Positions 1 to 5,670 of a stretch of 13,669 nucleotides of DNA are shown one piece after another. A program made the translations under genes and the position numbers. The notes beneath the pieces are model-generated. The model saw only the letters and a list, made by a program, of their open reading frames with translations. It had not been told where the DNA came from and did not search any database. Source of the DNA: Nitrospinales bacterium (GTDB lineage: Bacteria > Nitrospinota_A > UBA7883 > JACRGQ01); assembly GCA_023248615.1 (NCBI GenBank), contig JAHFEI010000023.1, positions 1-13,669 on the forward strand, given 5' to 3'. Within the stretch, counting starts at the first letter, position 1. Each line of letters starts with the position of its first letter.

Positions 1-912
1 GTCGAATATGTATTTAAAGGTTTGCATCGCGAAGAGCAGGTATCCCGCCGTGGTGTGTAGCACCCCCTTCGGCTTGCCTGTGGAACCGGAGGTATAAAGG
101 ATGAACATCGGGTCTTCCGCATCCATCTCTTCCGGCATGCAGTAGGCGGAGTAAGGCTGTTTTTCCATTTCCTCGTGCCACCACACGTCGCGTGGCGGGT
201 TGAAGGCGACCTTCTCCTTGCAGTGCCGCACCATTATCACCCTGCGTATCGGGGAAGAGCCTTTAATGGCCTCGTCCGCTATCGCCTTTAAGGGGATGAA
301 CTTTTTGCCACGGTATCCGCCGTCTGCGGTTATCAGCACTTCGGGGGTGGAATCCTCTATCCTGTTTCTCAGCGATTCCGCCGAGAACCCGCCAAACACC
401 ACGCTATGCACCGCGCCTATGCGTGTGCAGGCAAGCATGGCTATCGCCAACTCCGGCACCATCGGCATGTAGATGGCGACGCGATCCCCCTTTTTCACGC
501 CGTTGCTTTTCAGCGCCAGCGCAAAGCGGTTCACCTCGCGGTGCAAATCCTGGTAGGTCAGCACCCTCGTGTCGTTTTCGTCGTCCCCTTCCCAGATGAT
601 GGCGGCCTGGTTTTTCCTGCTACCCGTGGCGTGGCGATCTACGCAGTTGGCCGATACGTTGAGCCGCCCCCCTTTAAACCACTCCACTTTCGCTTCGAAG
701 AAATTGTGGGCGCTCACGGTATCCCATATTTTGAACCAGTCCAGCTCCCGCGCCTTTTCGGCCCAGAAGGCATCCGGCGCGGCTATGGAGCGCTTGTATT
801 CTTCCCTGTACTCCTCCAGCGAGCGGATATACGCCTTTTGTGCGTCTTCTTTTTGCGGATGGATTACGCGCCCTTCGGCCATCATCGATTTGATGCTGTT
901 ATCAGCGGACAT
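1..912 (-). CDS. acs: Acetyl-CoA synthetase (AMP-forming), N-terminal half, cut by the window edge
   Basis: This enzyme activates acetate with ATP to acetyl-AMP and then transfers it to CoA, in the cytoplasm. The minus-strand frame is open from the ATG at 912 to base 1, giving 304 codons of a family that is usually about 650 residues, so the C-terminal half lies outside. The adenylate-forming P-loop YTSGSTGKPKG sits at residues 273-283. The stretch before it, with PMVPELAIAMLACTRIGAVH and VVFGGFSAESL, is typical of Acs rather than of other acyl-CoA ligases. The start is supported by GGGAGGTG at 926-919, six bases before the ATG; a second Met at codon 10 has no such site. The gene diverges from pheA. 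Because the C-terminal acetylation-site lysine and the substrate-pocket Trp are not visible, propionate specificity cannot be fully excluded. Confidence 0.95.
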   Translation of the reverse strand, partial: MSADNSIKSMMAEGRVIHPQKEDAQKAYIRSLEEYREEYKRSIAAPDAFWAEKARELDWFKIWDTVSAHNFFEAKVEWFKGGRLNVSANCVDRHATGSRKNQAAIIWEGDDENDTRVLTYQDLHREVNRFALALKSNGVKKGDRVAIYMPMVPELAIAMLACTRIGAVHSVVFGGFSAESLRNRIEDSTPEVLITADGGYRGKKFIPLKAIADEAIKGSSPIRRVIMVRHCKEKVAFNPPRDVWWHEEMEKQPYSAYCMPEEMDAEDPMFILYTSGSTGKPKGVLHTTAGYLLFAMQTFKYIFD

Positions 913-955
913 GGCTACCACCTCCCGGTTCCCTAACGGTTTGCTACCTTACGAA

Positions 956-984
956 ATTTTAATCCCCCTTTGGCGCAAATTAAA
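956..984 (-). promoter_or_regulatory. Candidate sigma70-type promoter for acs
   Basis: On the minus strand TTTAAT (984-979) and TAAAAT (961-956) are separated by 17 bases. The -10 matches the consensus at five of six positions, the -35 at only three. Transcription would begin near 949 and leave a leader of about 37 bases that contains the strong ribosome binding site. This is a pattern match only. Confidence 0.35.
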
Positions 985-1003
985 GCTTTTTAAACTCTTC
1001 GGC

Positions 1004-1032
1004 TTGCGGCGGCGGCTACGCTGTTGGATAAT
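1004..1032 (+). promoter_or_regulatory. Candidate promoter for the pheA operon
   Basis: TTGCGG (1004-1009) and GATAAT (1027-1032) have a 17-base spacer. The -10 matches five of six positions, the -35 three of six. The predicted start near 1039 leaves a leader of about 20 bases with GGGAGA at 1045-1050. The leader is too short for an attenuator, so I see no leader-peptide control of this aromatic operon. It lies back to back with the proposed acs promoter. Confidence 0.35.
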
Positions 1033-1058
1033 GTGTACCGGTATGGGAGAAAAATAGA

Positions 1059-2123
1059 GTGGCGGATATAAATGACTGGCGCAAAAAAATAGACCTGCTT
1101 GATGGCAGGATTATCAGCCTGCTGTGCGAGCGCACCGAGTGCGCCGCGGAGATAGGAAAAATAAAATCCAAATCCGGCAAGCCGGTGCTGGATCCAACGC
1201 GCGAGGCTGAGGTGATGGCGCGCCTGAGAGGCCTTAATAGGCTCCTGCCCGAAAAATCGCTGGAGGCGATTTACAGGGAAGTTTTCTCCGCCGCCCGTGC
1301 CATTGAAAAGCCGATTGCCGTTTCCTTCCTGGGGCCGGACGGCACATTCTCCCACGAGGCGGCTATAGGTATTTTCGGCTCGTCCTGCGAGTTTAGGCCG
1401 CAGGCCGGGTTTGAGGGAGTTGTAAACGATGTGGAAAAGGGGCTTGCCGATTTCGGCGTCCTGCCGATAGAAAATTCCATAGAGGGGCCGGTAAACGCGA
1501 ACCTGGACCTTCTACGGGATTCGCCGCTGTCCATTTTCGGCGAAAAAACCATTGCCGCGCACCAAAACCTCGTCTCCAAACAAAAGGACCTTAAAAAGGT
1601 TGAGCGGCTTTATTCGCACCCGCAGCCGCTGGGGCAGTGCCGCAAGTTTATCCTGCGCGAACTGCCCGGCGTGGAAATAATAGAAACGTCCAGCACCAGC
1701 GCCGCCGCGCAAAAGGCGTCGAAAGATAGCGCATCCGTCGCCATCAGCTCGCTTACCGCCGCGCGTAATTACAAGCTGAACGTGCTGAAAAAACGGATTG
1801 AGGATTTTGCCGACAACAATACCCGCTTCATCATCCTTTCCGGCCAGACGCTGAAGCGGACAGGGAAAGATAAAACTTCCATAGCCGTGACAATAAAAAA
1901 CAGGCCGGGCGAACTGTACCGACTGTTGGGCGTTTTTAACAAGGCGCGGATTAACCTTACAAAAATCGTGTCGCGCCCCATACCGCGCTCCAAGTGGGGT
2001 TACATCTTCTACATAGATTTCGAGGGACACCGCGAAGACAAAAAAGTGGCTGGCGTGCTGAAACAGGTTGCCCGCATGGGTGAATCGCTAAAAATATTGG
2101 GCTCCTATCCGAGAGAGAAATGA
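1059..2123 (+). CDS. pheA: Bifunctional chorismate mutase / prephenate dehydratase (P-protein)
   Basis: The cytoplasmic enzyme converts chorismate to prephenate and then to phenylpyruvate, the committed branch to phenylalanine. Three domains appear in order. The AroQ-type mutase spans residues 1-85; by comparison with the E. coli P-protein its R8, R25, K36, D45, R48 and E49 line up with the active-site residues. The dehydratase spans about 86-265, starting at VSFLGPDGTFSHEAA and containing the TRF motif at 255-257. The ACT domain covers about 273-348, with RPGELYRLLGVF and KIVSRPIP in place of the usual GALV and ESRP phenylalanine-binding motifs, which suggests feedback inhibition. The start is GTG at 1059, eight bases after GGGAGA; it gives exactly the expected mutase N-terminus. 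The 354-residue length is normal for the family. The stop overlaps the next ATG (ATGA), so the two genes are translationally coupled. Confidence 0.95.
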   Translation: MADINDWRKKIDLLDGRIISLLCERTECAAEIGKIKSKSGKPVLDPTREAEVMARLRGLNRLLPEKSLEAIYREVFSAARAIEKPIAVSFLGPDGTFSHEAAIGIFGSSCEFRPQAGFEGVVNDVEKGLADFGVLPIENSIEGPVNANLDLLRDSPLSIFGEKTIAAHQNLVSKQKDLKKVERLYSHPQPLGQCRKFILRELPGVEIIETSSTSAAAQKASKDSASVAISSLTAARNYKLNVLKKRIEDFADNNTRFIILSGQTLKRTGKDKTSIAVTIKNRPGELYRLLGVFNKARINLTKIVSRPIPRSKWGYIFYIDFEGHREDKKVAGVLKQVARMGESLKILGSYPREK

Positions 2124-3226
2124 AAAAAACTTTTGAGAGACTCGTCCCCGAATATATAAAAACGATTAAAGCGTACGAGCCGGGAATGCCGGTGGAAGAG
2201 GTGGAACGTGCGCTGGGAATAAAGAAGTGTATCAAGATGGCTTCCAACGAAAACCCGCTCGGCCCCTCCCCTCTCGCTACCAAGGCGATTTTGGATACAG
2301 CGAAGAAAGTCCATTTTTATCCGGAAAGCGATTGCTTTTACCTGCGGGAGAAGGCGCTAAAAGCGTTCGGCGTGAAAACCGAGGAGTTGCTTTTCGGCAA
2401 CGGCTCAAACGAGCTGATAGAGTTGCTTATCCGTTGCCTTGTCCGCAAGGGGGATAACATCGTCATCTCGCAACACGCGTTTGTGGTGTACCGGCTGGTG
2501 GCGCAAGGTGTGGGAGCCGATGTGCTGGAGGCAAAAGCCAAGAACCTGGGGCACGACCTGAACGCGATGGCGAAACTGGTGAACAGTAAAACCAAGCTTA
2601 TTTTTATCGCCAACCCGAATAACCCCACCGGAACCTACTGCAACAAAAACAGCCTGGTGCGATTTTTGGAAAAAGTGGGAAACGTGCCCGTGGTGATGGA
2701 CGAGGCGTACTACGAATATGCCGGAGCGAAAGATTATCCGCAGACAATGGAATTGCGAAAAGAGTTCCCGAACCTTTTTATCCTGCGCACGTTTTCAAAG
2801 GTGTACGGCCTGGCGGGACTGCGCGTGGGCTACGGCATAGGCGACCCTTCCATAGTGAAGTACCTCAATCGGCTACGCCAGCCGTTTAACGTAAACATGG
2901 TGGCGCAAAACGCCGCGCTGGCGGCGCTGGGCGACAAGGAGCATATAAGGAAAAGCCTTAGGGTGAACAGGGAGGGAAAAAAATTCCTGTACGCGCAACT
3001 TGCAAAACACGGCATAGAGTACTTGCCGACCGAGGCGAACTTCATACTGCTGAAAGTGGGAAAGGGAAGGGAAGTCTTCCAGGCCATGATACCGCGTGGC
3101 GTAGTGGTGCGCCCCATGGACGGCTACGGCCTGCCGGAGTATATCCGCGTAACGGTGGATAGCGAGGCGAACAACCGCCGCTTCATCTCCGCCCTACTGA
3201 AGACGCTAAAGGCTTTAAGGAAATAA
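2120..3226 (+). CDS. hisC: HisC-type class I/II aminotransferase (histidinol-phosphate or aromatic)
   Basis: This is a PLP-dependent fold-type I aminotransferase of 368 residues, the usual HisC length. Visible family marks are SNENPLGPSP at 42-51, GNGSNE at 93-98, NPNNPTG at 165-171, DEAYYEY at 194-200, and the PLP lysine K227 in TFSKVYGLAGLRVGYG. The C-terminal IRVTV segment carries the arginine expected to hold the substrate carboxylate. HisC proteins make histidinol phosphate from imidazole acetol phosphate, and many also transaminate phenylpyruvate or prephenate. The 4-base overlap with pheA, and the absence of other his genes, argue for a role in phenylalanine or tyrosine synthesis, possibly with a double role in histidine synthesis. 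A GAGAGAG stretch inside the pheA end serves as ribosome binding site. The operon ends here: no tyrA or aroA follows, unlike many pheA-hisC clusters. The family is certain, the substrate is not. Confidence 0.9.
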   Translation: MKKTFERLVPEYIKTIKAYEPGMPVEEVERALGIKKCIKMASNENPLGPSPLATKAILDTAKKVHFYPESDCFYLREKALKAFGVKTEELLFGNGSNELIELLIRCLVRKGDNIVISQHAFVVYRLVAQGVGADVLEAKAKNLGHDLNAMAKLVNSKTKLIFIANPNNPTGTYCNKNSLVRFLEKVGNVPVVMDEAYYEYAGAKDYPQTMELRKEFPNLFILRTFSKVYGLAGLRVGYGIGDPSIVKYLNRLRQPFNVNMVAQNAALAALGDKEHIRKSLRVNREGKKFLYAQLAKHGIEYLPTEANFILLKVGKGREVFQAMIPRGVVVRPMDGYGLPEYIRVTVDSEANNRRFISALLKTLKALRK

Positions 3227-3256
3227 AAAAAACCTGCGGGTTTTGAATTCCGCAGG
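3225..3256 (-). terminator. Intrinsic terminator of the carbonic anhydrase gene
   Basis: CCTGCGG (3233-3239) and CCGCAGG (3250-3256) form a perfect 7-bp stem with a 10-base loop. Read on the minus strand it is followed by eight T (3232-3225), a classic intrinsic terminator for the leftward carbonic anhydrase gene. The T tract overlaps the last bases of the hisC stop codon. On the plus strand the bases after the stem are not T-rich, so it would terminate the hisC message poorly. Confidence 0.8.
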
Positions 3257-3284
3257 GCTTGTATCGCTTTGGAAAAATCGGCGG

Positions 3285-4016
3285 TTAGTGTCCCTTTTTC
3301 TCTTCGTGTCCGCCCAGTAGTTTCGCCTGGTTCGGGTGCTGTCCCAGCCATGTTACTTTGCCGCTCTCCAGGTCGTACACGGCTCCGACAACCTTAACCT
3401 TGCCAGCGTGCACAAGTTCGCGAATCTCTTCGCTCTTGGCAAACATGTCGGTTATCGATTGCCATACGTTTTCCGTTATTGCATCGCTTACAAGCGCATC
3501 GTCCTTTAGCCCCTTCGCCTTGGAACGACTAGCCGCCGGGATGATGCCACTTACCAGCGCCTTGATATTGCCGCCAACCTCTGCGCCTTTGGCGACCGCA
3601 GTAACCGCGCCGCACTTGGTATGCCCAAGCACCACTATCAACGGGATATGAAGGTGGCCTGCGCCATACTCCGCAGTACCCAGTTCATCCACATTCGATA
3701 CGTTACCGGCAACGCGCACGATAAAAAGGTCGCCTATGCCACGGTCGAACACTTCCTCAACAGGTGCGCGGGAGTCGGAGCAACCCAAGACTGTGGCAAA
3801 CGGCGTTTGGCCTTTCGAGGTCTCCTGCCGCCGCGCCGCGCCTGCGTGCGGGTGCGTCATCTTGTCCGTCGCGTACCGCTCGTTTCCTTCCTTCATCATC
3901 TTTAACGCATCGTCTGCCGAAATGGCTGCCGCCACTTCACCAGCAGTTGCAATACCCTGCGCCACGAATAGCGCAAACAAGAACACCGAGGCAAAAACTG
4001 CAATCGCTTTTTTCAT
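3285..4016 (-). CDS. Exported beta-class carbonic anhydrase
   Basis: The enzyme interconverts CO2 and bicarbonate with a catalytic zinc. The 243-residue protein begins with a Sec-type signal: MKKAI, then a hydrophobic run to about residue 20, and a likely cleavage near ATAGEVAAA (24-32). The mature protein should act in the periplasm, which is less common than the cytoplasmic form. Beta-CA motifs are complete: C79, D81 and R83 in CSDSRAP and H132 and C135 in GHTKCGAV, that is the zinc ligands C79, H132, C135 and the Asp-Arg dyad. The segment RVAGNVSN at 101-108 is also typical. The tail is His/Lys-rich (HEEKKGH). AGAGGA lies a few bases before the ATG at 4016. The gene stands alone, convergent with hisC, with its own terminator. 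Its likely role is CO2/bicarbonate balance or inorganic carbon supply; that is inference. Confidence 0.93.
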   Translation of the reverse strand: MKKAIAVFASVFLFALFVAQGIATAGEVAAAISADDALKMMKEGNERYATDKMTHPHAGAARRQETSKGQTPFATVLGCSDSRAPVEEVFDRGIGDLFIVRVAGNVSNVDELGTAEYGAGHLHIPLIVVLGHTKCGAVTAVAKGAEVGGNIKALVSGIIPAASRSKAKGLKDDALVSDAITENVWQSITDMFAKSEEIRELVHAGKVKVVGAVYDLESGKVTWLGQHPNQAKLLGGHEEKKGH

Positions 4017-4070
4017 CTATTTCCTCTCCCCAATTTATGTTGGTTATTAAAAACTCTCCCCACGGGACAT

Positions 4071-4116
4071 CATGGTAACACTTGTTTTTTCCTATCAACC
4101 CCAAACTTTTACCATG
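4071..4116. promoter_or_regulatory. Inverted repeat upstream of carbonic anhydrase, possible operator
   Basis: CATGGTAA (4071-4078) and TTACCATG (4109-4116) are perfect inverted copies 30 bases apart, with partial similarity continuing inward. They lie 55-100 bases upstream of the carbonic anhydrase start, where a regulator could bind. A T6 run (4085-4090) sits between them. Function is unknown; chance similarity is possible. Confidence 0.25.
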
Positions 4117-4161
4117 TTTTAAAACGGGTAGGTTGGGGGCGAAACGGGAGGGCGGCTCCGT

Positions 4162-4236
4162 GTAGGGTCGGGTTTTAAACCCACCCTTCCTTGTGCCACC
4201 CAAATCCCTCTGGGCAGGTTTCAAACCTGCCCCTAC
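4162..4236. repeat. Face-to-face pair of short palindromic repeats (GTAGGG type)
   Basis: Two related units lie in opposite orientation. Unit A (4162-4186) starts GTAGGG and continues as an imperfect palindrome GGGT-CGGGTTT/TAAACCC-ACCC. Unit B (4212-4236), read on the minus strand, starts GTAGGGG; its palindrome GGGCAGGTTT-C-AAACCTGCCC (4212-4232) has perfect 10-bp arms around one base. About 25 bases separate the units. Translated on the minus strand, the region yields GAGLKPA and GGFKTRPY, phrases I recall from spurious proteins in several environmental bacterial genomes. That points to a dispersed, non-coding repeat rather than a gene. Confidence 0.7.
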
Positions 4237-4460
4237 AACAACATCCTTTGATAATACTATAAAAAACGCCATGTATTACCTAAAATGCGCAAAAACCCGA
4301 CCCCATTATTTACGCAACTCCTAATTAAGTAAGGTGTCCCCCAGAATTAAATGAAATCATGAGCTTCAATTGGGCATCTATTTGGAAAGAAAAGGCTCAT
4401 CCATACGAAGGGCTACATTATGAGCGACATATAGTTACAGTACGATAAGTAAAATTTTGG

Positions 4461-4489
4461 TTGATATTGTTACCTGTGTTGGTAGAATA
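4461..4489 (+). promoter_or_regulatory. Sigma70-type promoter of the receiver-PilZ gene
   Basis: TTGATA (4461-4466) and TAGAAT (4484-4489) are exactly 17 bases apart and each is close to consensus (five of six positions). Transcription would start near 4496 and give a leader of about 60 bases that ends with AAGGAG (4542-4547). This is the best promoter match in the window. Confidence 0.55.
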
Positions 4490-4556
4490 CGGTTGCTGGA
4501 TGTGGCCTGCTCAATCCAGTTGTGTTGCGGGCCAAAGTAGCAAGGAGTAATGTAAT

Positions 4557-5411
4557 ATGAATCCTGAACTTCAGTTTCTTCGCCGCCTATCCACAATGAA
4601 AGTCCTGATTGCGGACGACCAGAGAAACATGGTTACGACCATTGAGAACATGCTCATTTCCATATGCTCGTTCAAAAGGAAATCGAATTCCATTTTCAGG
4701 GCAAGCAATGGCGAGGAGGTTTTGAAGGCATTGCTGGACCAGCCAGCAGGAGCGAGTGAACATATAGACCTGCTACTGCTCGACTGGAATATGCCCAAGG
4801 TGCCAGGCATTGAAGTCATACGGGCGATAAGGAGTTCCAGCCTTGCGCATATCAAGGACATTCCGGTCATCATGATTACCGGCGAGTCACGCGCCCGCGA
4901 CGTAAGCAACGCGCTGTACGAGGGGGTTAACAACTATCTCCTGAAGCCGTTTCTGGTGGACGACTTGCGTACGCGCATGAACCCGTTGCTACGGGATTAC
5001 TGGGCCGGGGCAAAACTTCGCCGCGCAAAAAACCGCCGGGGCGATGTGCGGTATCCGGCGGAGTTGATGAGAATGAAAGTGGAAATGGAATTCGGGGACG
5101 GGAGCAGGCATGTAGCTAACGTGATTGACGTTTCAAAGTCCGGCCTTAAGGCGGAACTGGCAAACGGGCAAAGGCCGACAAACACGGATGTAAAAAGCCT
5201 CCATTTCCCCACGGTGGGGATGACGGGCGAGTTTGTCAATTCCGTCAATTCCCTTGTTTCGCTTAACGAGACGCCGGAAGACATCGCACAGCCCATCATC
5301 TCGGTATGGTTCAAGCTCGGCTTCGAAAACCCCGAAACGCAAGAACGCTGGCTATCATGGGTGAGCGAGGCAAAAAACAAGGAAAGGGCTTATAGGAGCC
5401 AACTGGTCTAG
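4557..5411 (+). CDS. Response regulator with receiver and C-terminal PilZ domains
   Basis: The 284-residue protein joins a phosphorylation input to a cyclic di-GMP-binding output. The CheY-like receiver spans about 13-145: acidic pocket D20/D21, phospho-acceptor D76 in LLLLDWNMP, switch T108 in VIMITGES, and K130-P131 in YLLKPF. A basic linker (KLRRAKNRR) leads into a PilZ domain from about 160, with both c-di-GMP motifs: RGDVR (161-165, RxxxR) and DVSKSG (191-196, DxSxxG). No DNA-binding or enzymatic domain is present. AAGGAG lies nine bases before the ATG at 4557; an internal Met at residue 14 is an alternative start but has no better site. No histidine kinase or diguanylate cyclase gene adjoins it, so partner and target are unknown. 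Surface motility, adhesion or exopolysaccharide control are typical targets of PilZ regulators, but nothing nearby shows which applies. Confidence 0.88.
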   Translation: MNPELQFLRRLSTMKVLIADDQRNMVTTIENMLISICSFKRKSNSIFRASNGEEVLKALLDQPAGASEHIDLLLLDWNMPKVPGIEVIRAIRSSSLAHIKDIPVIMITGESRARDVSNALYEGVNNYLLKPFLVDDLRTRMNPLLRDYWAGAKLRRAKNRRGDVRYPAELMRMKVEMEFGDGSRHVANVIDVSKSGLKAELANGQRPTNTDVKSLHFPTVGMTGEFVNSVNSLVSLNETPEDIAQPIISVWFKLGFENPETQERWLSWVSEAKNKERAYRSQLV

Positions 5412-5427
5412 CCAAAAATCTCCCGCT

Positions 5428-5452
5428 ATATCCCTCCCCTTGCGAGGGATAT
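5428..5452 (+). terminator. Hairpin after the receiver-PilZ gene, weak terminator candidate
   Basis: ATATCCCTC (5428-5436) and GAGGGATAT (5444-5452) form a perfect 9-bp stem with a 7-base loop, 16 bases past the stop codon. The following bases (CTTTGCATAACCATTTTT) are only loosely T-rich. It may end the transcript, or it may be another small palindromic repeat related to the CCCTCC...GGAGGG hairpin at 10483. Confidence 0.4.
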
Positions 5453-5490
5453 CTTTGCATAACCATTTTTCGCACGATACAAAAAGGAAT

Positions 5491-5521
5491 TGGATGCCAG
5501 ATCAAGTCCGGCATGACATCC
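5491..5521. repeat. Dispersed-repeat-like segment (GATCAAGTCCGGCATGACA type)
   Basis: The segment reads TGGATGCCAGATCAAG followed by TCCGGCATGACATCC. Its ends are inverted (GGATG/CATCC and TGCC/GGCA). In translation it gives WMPDQVRHD on one strand and MPDLIWHP on the other, phrases I recall from spurious proteins made by a widespread intergenic repeat of Gram-negative genomes. This identification rests on memory of the motif, not on other copies in this window. Confidence 0.5.
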
Positions 5522-5568
5522 ATTGGGTCATGCTCCATTATTTATGTTTATCTCAATGCCAGAGTGGT

Positions 5569-5597
5569 TTGACATGTTTTACAGATAAGCGTAGCCT
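5569..5597 (+). promoter_or_regulatory. Candidate promoter for the cytochrome b gene
   Basis: A perfect TTGACA (5569-5574) is followed after 17 bases by TAGCCT (5592-5597), which matches the -10 consensus at three of six positions. It would give a leader of about 65 bases before the GTG at 5671. The weak -10 suggests that an activator may be needed, or that the real promoter lies elsewhere. Confidence 0.3.
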
Positions 5598-5670
5598 CTT
5601 CCATATGGGGAATGCGGGTTGATGAGGCCATCCGGGAAATGTCGCAGAATCTACTGGAGAGAAAAATAAA

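Larger units (their letters stand above)
4017..4556. other. 540-base gap between carbonic anhydrase and response regulator
   Basis: The gap carries the 5' leaders of two divergent genes. It contains an 8-bp inverted repeat (4071-4116), the 10-bp palindrome GTTTTAAAAC (4116-4125), a pair of palindromic repeats (4162-4236) and the promoter of the response regulator (4461-4489). I found no convincing gene. Bases 4240-4450 are AT-richer and hold only a 29-codon frame at 4359-4448 without a ribosome binding site. Confidence 0.6.

Noticed and set aside
406..936. A 176-codon plus-strand frame opposite acs
   Set aside because: It is the antisense shadow of a clear acetyl-CoA synthetase frame; its translation has no family likeness and no ribosome binding site.
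3937..4272. A 111-codon minus-strand frame with GAGLKPA and GGFKTRPY
   Set aside because: It crosses the palindromic repeats and the carbonic anhydrase leader; the phrases come from repeat DNA, not from a conserved protein.
4326..4350. Possible insertion sequence end around AAGGTGTCCCCCAG
   Set aside because: The phrase is faintly reminiscent of transposon ends, but no matching inverted partner or transposase is present.
4359..4448. A 29-codon frame in the gap before the receiver-PilZ gene
   Set aside because: No ribosome binding site, no recognisable product, and it ends just before the strong promoter; too little to call a gene.
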